Under the pieces are notes generated by a model. It did no database searches. It worked only from the letters and a program-made list of their open reading frames with translations, and had not been told where the DNA came from. A program made the translations under genes and the position numbers. A DNA stretch of 64,000 bases from Bacteroidota bacterium. GTDB taxonomy: Bacteria; Bacteroidota; Bacteroidia; Chitinophagales; Chitinophagaceae. Where the stretch lies: positions 1 through 64,000 of the forward strand of contig JAEZGI010000001.1 of NCBI GenBank assembly GCA_023416995.1, given 5' to 3'. This document shows positions 24,424 to 31,995 of this stretch, one piece after another; the first letter of the stretch is position 1; the number at the start of each line of letters is the position of its first letter.

Positions 24424-25950
24424 TTAAATAAATCGCTCTACATATTTTCCGATAACCGGCAGGTTAACGAGTTCTTTTCTTTCGACCTTTAAAATCAGGA
24501 GCGTGAACAAACCAACAAACAACAAACTGGTTCCATAGTAAACATAGTAATAGTACCCCGCTTCGGCATTTATGTTCCGTATAATCACCTCGTGGATGAT
24601 ATACATCAACGTGCAGATCACGAGATAGGTTATTAGTTTTTTGGTGGGATAAGGAATCTTATAATGCCGCTGACCCTGTTTGTAACTGATCACCATCATA
24701 AACGTATAACACACAAATGTGGCCCAGGCTGCACCAGTATAACGAAATTCGGGTACCAGTACAAAATTGAGCACGATAGTAATAACAGCTCCGGCAACAG
24801 TTACATAAGCACCTACCATGTTTTTATTGGTAAGTTTATACCATACAGAAAGATTATAATAGATACCAAGAAAGATGTTCGCCATCGCGAGTATAGGTAC
24901 GATGTTCAGGCCCTCTGCATATTCAGGATGTTTAGATGCAATCAGGTATTTCCAGATATCCATAAAGAGTGAGATACCCAGGAACATAAAGCAACATGCA
25001 ATCACAAAAAATTTCATTACACGTGCATAGGTTCGTTGTGCCCCTTCATTTTTTGACTGGCTGAAAAAGAATGGTTCCGCAGCCATCTTAAACATTTGTA
25101 TGAAGATGGTTACCAGGATCGCCAACCGGTAATTCGCACCAAACACGCCGAGTTCAAACGTTTCAATCTCCGGGTCATCAGTAAGAATTTTTTGATAAAA
25201 AGCGCGGCTCAGCATTTCATTGATCATACCACCCATGCCCACTATCAGTAAAGGTGCAGCATATCGGATGATGTCTTTCCACAACTTTGCATCGAACTCA
25301 AAGCGGAAGACGGCAAATTCTTTCCAAAGCAACAACATCTTAATGGCGCTTGCTATAACATTAGCGAGTATAAAATAACCGATACCCACTGCTGGGTCAA
25401 AAAAGCTGCCCAGAAAGGAACTGTGATCTGCTTCGTAGGCTGGCTTTGCAACGTAATAAAAAAATATAACAAGCGCTATATTGAGAATAATTCCAAAAAA
25501 GTTGATGAAGGCATATTTCTGCGGCCGTTCTTCTAACCGCAACTTTGCCATCGGTATCGCAATCAGCGTATCAAAAAACAAGATCCATAACATCCAGGTT
25601 ACAAACTCAGGATGTTTTTCCATCTCCATAAAACCAACAACCGTGTCTTTAAACAAAAACAGGAAAGCAGTGAACAATACTGTTGACGAGATGATGGAAA
25701 CGTTCAGCGTGTTATACAGTTTACGCCTGTCATGGCTTTGCGCAAATCTGAAATAACTTGTCTCTAGTCCATAAGTAAACAGGATGGTCAGAAAGGGGAT
25801 AACAGCATAAACCTGCGTGAAGTAAGAAGAAGCACTGGGATCATACAACCGGAATCCCAGCAAACTCATTCCAAAGTTCAGAAACCTTCCAACTATGTTC
25901 GGAACGCCATACCATAAAGTTTGTCCCGCTAATTTTTTTATCCCGCTCAA
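24424..25950 (-). CDS. Polysaccharide biosynthesis flippase (MATE/Wzx-like)
   Basis: 508 residues beginning at a TTG (MSGIKKLAGQTLWYGVPNIVGRFLNF); no in-frame ATG precedes the conserved start, and a -7-like element (TAATTTTG) lies 25 bases upstream. About fourteen hydrophobic helices are present (for example VIPFLTILFTYGLETSYFRFA, LIVGMGGMINEMLSRAF, VTVAGAVITIVLNFVLVPEF and LITYLVICTLMYIIHEVII). The YFRFAQSHDRRKLYNT segment after helix 3 is typical of Bacteroidota lipopolysaccharide-type flippases. It probably moves lipid-linked saccharides across the inner membrane. No glycosyltransferase genes lie next to it. Confidence 0.87.
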   Translation of the reverse strand: MSGIKKLAGQTLWYGVPNIVGRFLNFGMSLLGFRLYDPSASSYFTQVYAVIPFLTILFTYGLETSYFRFAQSHDRRKLYNTLNVSIISSTVLFTAFLFLFKDTVVGFMEMEKHPEFVTWMLWILFFDTLIAIPMAKLRLEERPQKYAFINFFGIILNIALVIFFYYVAKPAYEADHSSFLGSFFDPAVGIGYFILANVIASAIKMLLLWKEFAVFRFEFDAKLWKDIIRYAAPLLIVGMGGMINEMLSRAFYQKILTDDPEIETFELGVFGANYRLAILVTIFIQMFKMAAEPFFFSQSKNEGAQRTYARVMKFFVIACCFMFLGISLFMDIWKYLIASKHPEYAEGLNIVPILAMANIFLGIYYNLSVWYKLTNKNMVGAYVTVAGAVITIVLNFVLVPEFRYTGAAWATFVCYTFMMVISYKQGQRHYKIPYPTKKLITYLVICTLMYIIHEVIIRNINAEAGYYYYVYYGTSLLFVGLFTLLILKVERKELVNLPVIGKYVERFI

Positions 25951-25975
25951 AAACTGGTTTTTATAAGTAAGGTTC

Positions 25976-25983
25976 CAAAATTA
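25976..25983 (-). promoter_or_regulatory. -7 promoter element for the flippase gene
   Basis: On the minus strand this reads TAATTTTG, a full match to TAnnTTTG, 25 bases before the TTG start at 25950. Its distance supports the TTG as the true start. Confidence 0.5.
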
Positions 25984-26001
25984 AGGAAAAGGATGCGGGA
26001 A

Positions 26002-27042
26002 CTAAGGTTGCGCAAATCTTTTATCGCTGATGAAGGTTGAATCTGTGAGCGTACCAAGAAACTGCACCAGGTAATAACGTTCGTTGAAACTAATAGGGAT
26101 ACCGTTCACCAGTGAGGGATCAAGCGAAGCGGATTGTTGTACGCCGCTGTTATAATGGTCAAGCATCTGGCCGATTGAACTGAATCTGCCGTCATGTCCG
26201 TACGGGTATGTAAGAAACACGTTTCTTAGACTGGGTACTTTAAATTTCAGAGAATCGGCAGGATTGCGGGTGATATTCATTCGGCCGAAGTCACGCAAAC
26301 TTGTATTAAGTGGCAGGCCAGTGTTCCTGTAACTAAAATCTGTAAAAAGTGGTTCTGTATGACAGGATGCACATTTCACCTTGAAGATTTCATATCCCGC
26401 TTGTTCGTTTCCGGTAAAGGTTGCCTGGCCCTTTTTCACCTTATCATATTTTGAGTCAGCAGAAACCATCATGGCCATAAACTGCGTGAGTGCAAGTAAC
26501 ATTTTTTGGCTGGTCACTTCATCTGATCCGAACGCTGACCTGAACAACCGCCGGTAATCCTGATCCTGCTCCAGCTTATTTACCACGGAAGCCACGTCTT
26601 CCGCCATTTCATTTGGTGCTGTTAAAGGGGCAAGTGCCTGCACCTCGAGATTGGCAATGCCTCCATCCCAATGAAGGCCCTTGTGCCATACGAGGTTGTA
26701 TAAGCCCGGGGCATTGCGTGTTGTAAACTGATTGTTGAATCCATGACTGAGATCGTGGTCAAGCGTGGCAAAACCTGCGAACTGCTGATGACACGAAGCA
26801 CAGGGGAAGTTTCCGTCCTTTGACAGGCGACCATCATAAAATAATTTCCGTCCAAGTTCAAAACCTTCCTGCGTCACGGGATTGCCTGCCATGTTATACA
26901 CCGGATCAGGAAATCCATCAGGTATTTTAAAGTTTAACGGTGTTGTATAACCGCCGGCGTCAGCATCTTTTTTACACGAGTGTACCCCTACCGTCAGCAG
27001 CAGGACAAGTGATGAAATGATTATGGTACAACGTCTGTTCAA
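26002..27042 (-). CDS. mbnH: Di-haem peroxidase-like protein MbnH (MauG/CcpA family)
   Basis: 346 residues. Lipoprotein signal with lipobox around C23 (LLLTVGVHSCKK). Two CXXCH haem sites are present: CASCH at 81-85 and CASCH at 224-228, as in the MauG/bacterial cytochrome c peroxidase family. The start ATG at 27042 overlaps the stop of the mbnP-like gene by 4 bases, so the two are translationally coupled. In methanotrophs MbnH oxidises a tryptophan of MbnP to kynurenine, creating a copper site. I infer the same here, from the gene pair and the haem motifs; peroxidase activity as in CcpA is an alternative. Confidence 0.85.
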   Translation of the reverse strand: MNRRCTIIISSLVLLLTVGVHSCKKDADAGGYTTPLNFKIPDGFPDPVYNMAGNPVTQEGFELGRKLFYDGRLSKDGNFPCASCHQQFAGFATLDHDLSHGFNNQFTTRNAPGLYNLVWHKGLHWDGGIANLEVQALAPLTAPNEMAEDVASVVNKLEQDQDYRRLFRSAFGSDEVTSQKMLLALTQFMAMMVSADSKYDKVKKGQATFTGNEQAGYEIFKVKCASCHTEPLFTDFSYRNTGLPLNTSLRDFGRMNITRNPADSLKFKVPSLRNVFLTYPYGHDGRFSSIGQMLDHYNSGVQQSASLDPSLVNGIPISFNERYYLVQFLGTLTDSTFISDKRFAQP

Positions 27043-27839
27043 GGTTCATTTACAATATTTACAACGGTAAACATTTTCCGGTAATTTTCCGAAACCATCA
27101 CTGCAAGCGGGCCGGGAGTCATAGACACCGGGTTTGAACCCAGGCGGATGTCATTCGGATCGTGAAACCAGGCGTTCACATTTGCAGTAATATCGACCCG
27201 GGTTGACTTTCCGGCCTTCAAATCAATTGCACCTTGTAATGAAAACGGTAATGATATTTGTTGAATTACATTCTCGCCGGTACGGAAACCACCGATATGA
27301 TATTCAAAAGAATTATTGGGTGTGCCGGCCACCGGCGAGTTGCCTTCCAGCTTCGCCATTATATAACCTGTGTTCCAGGTCCAGAACATCCCTTTTGCGG
27401 GATCAAGCGCATCTGTCTGTGCACCACTTACATTTCGGGCACTATCTACCCCTAATATAAACGCAAGGCGATTGTAGTTGTCCGGCGCCACACCAGCCTC
27501 TATCATCATTGTACTGCTGTTCGCAAAATCAATGAGGTAGTATTTGTCTTTCGGAAGCTCAAAAACCGCTCCTTCTCCATCATTGATCAACTGAATTGCG
27601 TGAATATAAAATTTGAAAGCACTGACGGTGTACGGTTCATTGAAAACGTTATGATACTCTTTACCAGCTACCAGCTCGTCATTATCAACTACAGCTTTGA
27701 AGTTGATCGTTAACTGATGTTTTGCCTCGTCACCCGCACTACCATTCAGCGATTTCTGACACCCTGATAGCGCACACAACACTACGGACAGGATCCACAG
27801 ATTTTTCAGCGCTCTGATTCCATATAAAGAAAACCTCAT
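27039..27839 (-). CDS. mbnP: MbnP-family copper-binding lipoprotein
   Basis: 266 residues with a lipoprotein signal (lipobox LSGC, C27). The mature protein begins as a beta-rich domain (HQLTINFKAVVDNDELVAGKE) and contains YTVSAFKFYIHAIQL and GMFWTWNTGYIM (150-161), the strongly conserved MbnP segment carrying tryptophans W153 and W155. A third Trp is in NAWFHDP. It overlaps mbnH by 4 bases. The family binds copper in the periplasm. No methanobactin precursor or biosynthesis genes are in the window, consistent with the broader MbnPH families outside methanotrophs. Confidence 0.85.
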   Translation of the reverse strand: MRFSLYGIRALKNLWILSVVLCALSGCQKSLNGSAGDEAKHQLTINFKAVVDNDELVAGKEYHNVFNEPYTVSAFKFYIHAIQLINDGEGAVFELPKDKYYLIDFANSSTMMIEAGVAPDNYNRLAFILGVDSARNVSGAQTDALDPAKGMFWTWNTGYIMAKLEGNSPVAGTPNNSFEYHIGGFRTGENVIQQISLPFSLQGAIDLKAGKSTRVDITANVNAWFHDPNDIRLGSNPVSMTPGPLAVMVSENYRKMFTVVNIVNEP

Positions 27840-27851
27840 AGCGTATCTTTT

Positions 27852-28259
27852 TTAATCCGGGTTATACCGGATCTTCTGACGATTTTGTTTGTGTGCAGCA
27901 TCGATTTTTTTTGAATCCAGCCTTTTGGCCTTGGCTGCTTTCGAAGGTTTGGTAGCCTTGCGTGGCTTTACCTTTTTAAGCGCCTCCCCGATCAGTTGTT
28001 CCATTTTCCTGACCACTTCTTCCTTATTGGCCAGCTGTGAGCGATGAACCTGGCTTTTTATCTGAAGTAATCCTTCTGAGTTGATTTTATTGGCCAGCTT
28101 GCGTGTCAATATCATTTTCTGTTCATCGGTCAATACTTCGGACTTGCCGATATCCAGCGCCCCGGTTACCATGGTTTCAACCTTGTTCACATTCTGACCG
28201 CCTTTGCCACCGCTTCGCGCGGTTGTGAAGCGGATCTCTTTCGAAATATCTACCTTCAT
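27852..28259 (-). CDS. arfB: Peptidyl-tRNA hydrolase ArfB (ribosome rescue)
   Basis: 135 residues. The GGQ loop is seen in FTTARSGGKGGQNVNKVETMV, the catalytic motif of class I release factors, and the C-terminal half is a lysine-rich tail (KKVKPRKATKPSKAAKAKRLDSKK), which enters the mRNA channel of stalled ribosomes. Length and tail match ArfB (YaeJ) and exclude RF1/RF2. It releases nascent chains from non-stop complexes. It is 12 bases before the mbnP start on the same strand (the gene order is arfB, mbnP, mbnH) and divergent from dtd, another translation quality-control gene. Confidence 0.93.
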   Translation of the reverse strand: MKVDISKEIRFTTARSGGKGGQNVNKVETMVTGALDIGKSEVLTDEQKMILTRKLANKINSEGLLQIKSQVHRSQLANKEEVVRKMEQLIGEALKKVKPRKATKPSKAAKAKRLDSKKIDAAHKQNRQKIRYNPD

Positions 28260-28262
28260 AGT

Positions 28263-28270
28263 TTAAAGAT
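28263..28270 (-). promoter_or_regulatory. -7-like promoter element for arfB
   Basis: On the minus strand this reads TATCTTTA, one base off TAnnTTTG, ending 3 bases before the arfB start at 28259. It is another near-leaderless arrangement. The opposite-strand gene dtd starts only 59 bases away. Confidence 0.4.
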
Positions 28271-28318
28271 ATTAAATAAGGCCAAGGCTAATAACCGGCT
28301 TCTGGCGAAAATAGGATC

Positions 28319-28771
28319 ATGCGGGTAGTTATTCAGCGCGTCAGTCGTGCAAGCGTTACTATAAACAATATTATACGTTCCTCTATCGGAAAAGGTTTGC
28401 TGGTTTTAGTGGGAATCGAGGATGCAGATGGGGCAGAAGACGTTGCCTGGTTAAGTGGCAAGATCGTGAACCTGCGGATTTTTGATGATGAAAACGGGGT
28501 AATGAATCATTCGGTTCGGGAAGCAGGCGGCGACATTTTACTTGTGAGCCAGTTTACTTTACATGCTGCAGTGAAAAAAGGTAACCGTCCGTCTTATATC
28601 CGCGCATCCAAACCGCCGGTTGCCATACCACTTTACGAGTCGCTCATCAGGGCTTTAGAAAATGAACTGGGAAAACCAATCGGGACAGGCGAGTTTGGTG
28701 CAGATATGAAGGTGGAATTGTTAAACGATGGTCCGGTTACCATCTGGATTGATTCAAAAAACAAAGAATAA
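28319..28771 (+). CDS. dtd: D-aminoacyl-tRNA deacylase
   Basis: 150 residues of classic DTD sequence: MRVVIQRVSRASVTINNII, GKGLLVLVGIEDADGAEDVAWL, the SQFTLHAAVKKGNRPSY motif (the conserved SQFTL containing the catalytic region) and GTGEFGADMKVELLNDGPVTI. The enzyme hydrolyses D-Tyr and other D-aminoacyl-tRNAs in the cytoplasm. Its stop overlaps the start of the MazG-type gene by one base (TAATG), so these two are coupled. Length is normal. Confidence 0.96.
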   Translation: MRVVIQRVSRASVTINNIIRSSIGKGLLVLVGIEDADGAEDVAWLSGKIVNLRIFDDENGVMNHSVREAGGDILLVSQFTLHAAVKKGNRPSYIRASKPPVAIPLYESLIRALENELGKPIGTGEFGADMKVELLNDGPVTIWIDSKNKE

Positions 28772-29163
28772 TGGAAGAACAAGCTCCTGACATAACCTTG
28801 AGACAGGCCCAGGCTTCCGTGGATCATTGGATCCGGACCGTGGGTGTGCGTTACTTCAATGAACTTACCAACCTGGGAATACTTATGGAAGAAGTTGGGG
28901 AACTATCGCGCATAATGGTTCGGAAATATGGTGAACAATCATTTAAAGAATCAGATAACAAGCACAACCTTGCTGATGAAATGGCGGATGTGATGTGGGT
29001 TTTAATGTGTCTTGCAAATCAAACCGGGGTGGATCTGACAGATGCGTTGGCGAAAAACTTCTCCAAAAAAAATCTCAGGGACATAGAGCGGCACCGCGCA
29101 AACGAGAAACTTCAAAACAACAGGGAGAAATTGCGGGGGCGTCAAACCGACGACCAGGAATAA
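28771..29163 (+). CDS. MazG-like nucleotide pyrophosphohydrolase
   Basis: 130 residues with the MazG helical fold: LMEEVGELSRIMVRKYG (E-x-x-E) and HNLADEMADVMWVLMCLANQTG (E-x-x-D), the four acidic residues that bind magnesium and an NTP. Compact single-domain members hydrolyse dNTPs or NTPs in a housekeeping role. Start ATG 28771 overlaps the dtd stop by one base. A charged tail (RANEKLQNNREKLRGRQTDDQE) ends it. Substrate cannot be inferred. Confidence 0.9.
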   Translation: MEEQAPDITLRQAQASVDHWIRTVGVRYFNELTNLGILMEEVGELSRIMVRKYGEQSFKESDNKHNLADEMADVMWVLMCLANQTGVDLTDALAKNFSKKNLRDIERHRANEKLQNNREKLRGRQTDDQE

Positions 29164-29230
29164 GCTTATCAACCCAATCGTTCTGCGTTTAAGAATCGGT
29201 TTTACCGCTGTTTTTTTGCGTGCTACGGCT

Positions 29231-29238
29231 TATCTTTA
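29231..29238 (+). promoter_or_regulatory. -7-like promoter element for glyS
   Basis: TATCTTTA is one base from TAnnTTTG and ends 8 bases before the glyS ATG at 29247. Its position supports that ATG over the in-frame codon at 29220. Confidence 0.45.
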
Positions 29239-29246
29239 CCGCCATT

Positions 29247-30686
29247 ATGTCTACAGATTCTAACAAGTTCCAGGCAATTATATCGCATTGTAAAGAGTAC
29301 GGATTTATATTTCAGTCCAGCGAAATCTATGATGGTCTCAGCGCCGTATACGATTATGGTCAGTGGGGCAGTGAGTTGAAGAAAAACATCAAGGATCATT
29401 GGTGGAAGAGCATGACCCAGATGCATCAGAACATTGTGGGTATCGATGCCGCCATTTTTATGCATCCTACAACCTGGAAGGCAAGCGGTCACGTTGACAA
29501 TTTCAGTGACCCGATGATTGATAATAAAGACAGCCAGAAAAGATACCGCGTTGACCACCTGATTGAAGCGGCTGCCGAAAAATTACAACAGGAAGGCAAG
29601 GAAGATGAGGCAACCGGGTTGCTGCGCCAAATGGATGCCCTCCTTGCAGCAGACGATTTTGCGGGTCTTAAAAATCTGATAGAAGAGAATAAGATAAAAT
29701 GTGCGATCAGTGGTACCTCAAACTGGACCGATGTGCGCCAGTTCAACCTGATGTTTTCCACCGAGCTGGGTTCCGTTTCCGAAGAAGCAAGCGAAATATA
29801 TCTACGGCCAGAAACTGCGCAGGGCATATTTGTGAACTTCCTCAATGTGCAGAAAACCGGTCGCATGAAAATTCCTTTTGGTATCGCGCAGATTGGTAAA
29901 GCTTTCCGCAATGAAATTGTGGCAAGACAATTCATTTTCCGCATGCGCGAATTTGAACAAATGGAGATGCAGTTTTTTGTGAGACCCGGTACTGAAGATC
30001 AGTGGTATGAATACTGGAAAACTCAGCGGATGCAATGGCATACCGACCTGGGTATTTCGGCGGACAAGTATCGTTTTCATGATCATGTTAAGCTGGCGCA
30101 TTATGCAAAAGCTGCCTGTGATATAGAGTATGAGTTCCCATTTGGTTTCAAGGAAGTAGAAGGTATTCACTCGCGGGGTGATTTCGATCTTAAAAATCAC
30201 CAGGAATATTCGAAAAAGAAGATGCAGTATTTTGATACGGAGATCAACCAGAATTACATTCCGTATGTGATAGAAACCTCTATCGGTCTTGATCGTACAG
30301 TGCTGTTGGTAATGAGCGAAGCTTACCGGGAAGAAGATCTGAGCACACCCGAGAAATCGGACAGCCGCGTTGTATTGCGGTTCCCTCCTAAACTGGCACC
30401 TATCAAACTCGCTATACTCCCTCTCACCAAAAAAGACGGGCTACCCGAAATTGCTCAGTCTATACTCGAAAAATGCAAGCCGCATTTCCGGTGCTTTTAC
30501 GAGGAAAAAGATACGATCGGTAAAAGATATCGCCGTATGGATGCCCTCGGAACACCATTCTGCATCACCATCGATCACCAGACAAAAGAAGATGGCACGG
30601 TTACCATCCGGTACCGCGATTCTATGAAGCAGGAACGAATCCAGGCAAATATGGTAGCGGAGATCATCCGGAACCAGATCGGTTAA
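29247..30686 (+). CDS. glyS: Glycine-tRNA ligase (single-chain, class II)
   Basis: About 479 residues from ATG 29247 (MSTDSNKFQAIISHCKEYGF). Class II motif 2 is seen as IGKAFRNEIVARQFIFRMREFEQMEMQFF, motif 3 as ETSIGLDRTVLLVM, and the eukaryote-like GlyQS signature LRPETAQGIFVNFLN is present. The C-terminal anticodon domain begins at about 380 (PIKLAILPLTKKDGLPEIAQSIL). It is the homodimeric type common in Bacteroidota, not the alpha2beta2 form. A short hinge separates its catalytic and tRNA-binding domains. It lies 83 bases after the MazG gene. Confidence 0.96.
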   Translation: MSTDSNKFQAIISHCKEYGFIFQSSEIYDGLSAVYDYGQWGSELKKNIKDHWWKSMTQMHQNIVGIDAAIFMHPTTWKASGHVDNFSDPMIDNKDSQKRYRVDHLIEAAAEKLQQEGKEDEATGLLRQMDALLAADDFAGLKNLIEENKIKCAISGTSNWTDVRQFNLMFSTELGSVSEEASEIYLRPETAQGIFVNFLNVQKTGRMKIPFGIAQIGKAFRNEIVARQFIFRMREFEQMEMQFFVRPGTEDQWYEYWKTQRMQWHTDLGISADKYRFHDHVKLAHYAKAACDIEYEFPFGFKEVEGIHSRGDFDLKNHQEYSKKKMQYFDTEINQNYIPYVIETSIGLDRTVLLVMSEAYREEDLSTPEKSDSRVVLRFPPKLAPIKLAILPLTKKDGLPEIAQSILEKCKPHFRCFYEEKDTIGKRYRRMDALGTPFCITIDHQTKEDGTVTIRYRDSMKQERIQANMVAEIIRNQIG

Positions 30687-30796
30687 AGGTTTGACGGCCC
30701 GTGAATTGCAGAACTAAGCATTAATTACTAGCTTTATATAATTATTAACGCTCAAACCGAGTCCCACCTAACCCCTGGGACCCTCAAACGAGATAT

Positions 30797-31123
30797 ATGC
30801 TTGCGATTCAGACGACTATAAACGTTTTATGGCTTGGAGGAATGTTAGTGTTCGCAGCGTCCGCCGGTTTCCTTCTAAGGAGTCAGCAGATCCGTTCCCT
30901 CAAAAGAAAGGTAATTGAACTTGAAAATGAAATGCTGTCGAACCACGCGGAAATCCTTGATCTTCAACGCGAAAACGCGGGATTGGAGCAAAAGATGAAG
31001 CAATTGCATAGTCCTGTCATCAACATGAAAACCGTACGGGAAGAAAAGCCGGCAGATATAGTGGAGCAGGCAGCCAAAAAAGTTTCGGGGGATAAGGGTT
31101 CTATTAAAAAGTCTGGCTCCTAA
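30797..31123 (+). CDS. Small membrane-anchored coiled-coil protein, function unknown
   Basis: 108 residues. An N-terminal transmembrane helix (about 5-27: TTINVLWLGGMLVFAASAGFLL) is followed by a coiled coil with heptad-like leucines (IRSLKRKVIELENEMLSNHAEILDLQRENAGLEQKMKQL, about 32-70) and a lysine-rich C-terminal tail. The start ATG 30797 is preceded by a Thr- and Pro-rich-free leader with no clear promoter. It could be a small scaffold or a divisome-type protein (resembling FtsB/FtsL topology), but no specific family was recognised. Its last 4 bases overlap the convergent reductase gene (stop 31120). Confidence 0.6.
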   Translation: MLAIQTTINVLWLGGMLVFAASAGFLLRSQQIRSLKRKVIELENEMLSNHAEILDLQRENAGLEQKMKQLHSPVINMKTVREEKPADIVEQAAKKVSGDKGSIKKSGS

Positions 31124-31857
31124 CCATACAGCTCCTGGTGGATACATTTCCGGTCGTACCCAAGGGCCGTAATTCTTTGTTTTGCCTCATCGATCATATT
31201 TTTCCATCCACATAAATAAAAAGATGCCGGGGCCATATTGTTCTTCCGGCAGATTTCTTCATAAACCTGGTGCACATATCCCAGGCGTACCAGGTGGTCA
31301 TAGTTGCCAGCTTCTTCCCTTGAATAGGTGGGCAAATATTGAAGTCCTGGCATCTGACGTGCGAGTTCTTTTAGTTCCCGTCCATACAAAGCGTCCCCAA
31401 ATTTGCGGCAGCCGAAAATCATGTAGATCGTTTTGTGTGGAATATTATGGTTAAGAATATGGTGCGTCATCGATCGGAACGGTGCGATCCCCGTACCCGT
31501 GCAAATAAAAAACAGATCGCTTTGGATTGGCTCAGGCAACACAAATACGCCTTGCGGGCCACGTAAAACCAGTTCGGATCCCTCCCGGATCTCATTAAAT
31601 AAATACGGTGTTCCGAGACCGTCGGCCACGAGTACGATCACCAGCTCAAACACATTGGTGCCATCCGGCCAGGAAGCTATAGAATAACTGCGCCACCTCT
31701 TATTAGGTTTCTCGTGGATCGGCAGATCAAGGGTAACAAACTGACCCGGTTTAAAATCAAATGATTCCAGTTCCGGTATTTGGATCCAGAACCGCCTGGT
31801 GCTGGGTGTTTCGTCGGTTATGCGGATAACTTTACCGGTGCGCCAGGGTTGTACCAT
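31120..31857 (-). CDS. Ferredoxin-NADP reductase-like FAD oxidoreductase
   Basis: About 245 residues from ATG 31857 (MVQPWRTGKVIRITDETPSTRRFW), which lies 14 bases after a -7-like element (TACATTTA, 31872-31879). The frame stays open to 31971, and the extra sequence holds TAPWRTGLVTK, a partial duplicate of QPWRTGKVIR. FAD contacts are in RWRSYSIASWP, and NAD(P)H contacts in FFICTGTGIAPFRSM and MIFGCRKFGDALYG, ending YLCGWKNMIDEAKQRI. The typical product reduces ferredoxin or flavodoxin. It is divergent from mfd (starts 138 bases apart) and convergent with the coiled-coil gene. Confidence 0.85.
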   Translation of the reverse strand: MVQPWRTGKVIRITDETPSTRRFWIQIPELESFDFKPGQFVTLDLPIHEKPNKRWRSYSIASWPDGTNVFELVIVLVADGLGTPYLFNEIREGSELVLRGPQGVFVLPEPIQSDLFFICTGTGIAPFRSMTHHILNHNIPHKTIYMIFGCRKFGDALYGRELKELARQMPGLQYLPTYSREEAGNYDHLVRLGYVHQVYEEICRKNNMAPASFYLCGWKNMIDEAKQRITALGYDRKCIHQELYG

Positions 31858-31995
31858 AAGCAAGCTTTTACTAAATGTACTAAAATGCTTTGTAACGAGA
31901 CCGGTCCTCCATGGCGCGGTCTTGGATAATTTAACAGGTTGATGGTAGTGTTGATCCTTTGTATTGATCACTTATCAGTAACTTCGCGGCGCAAT

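Noticed and set aside
26002..27042. A plain cytochrome c peroxidase for hydrogen peroxide defence.
   Set aside because: Still possible, but the 4-base overlap with an MbnP-type gene and the matching lipoprotein signals favour the MbnH role.
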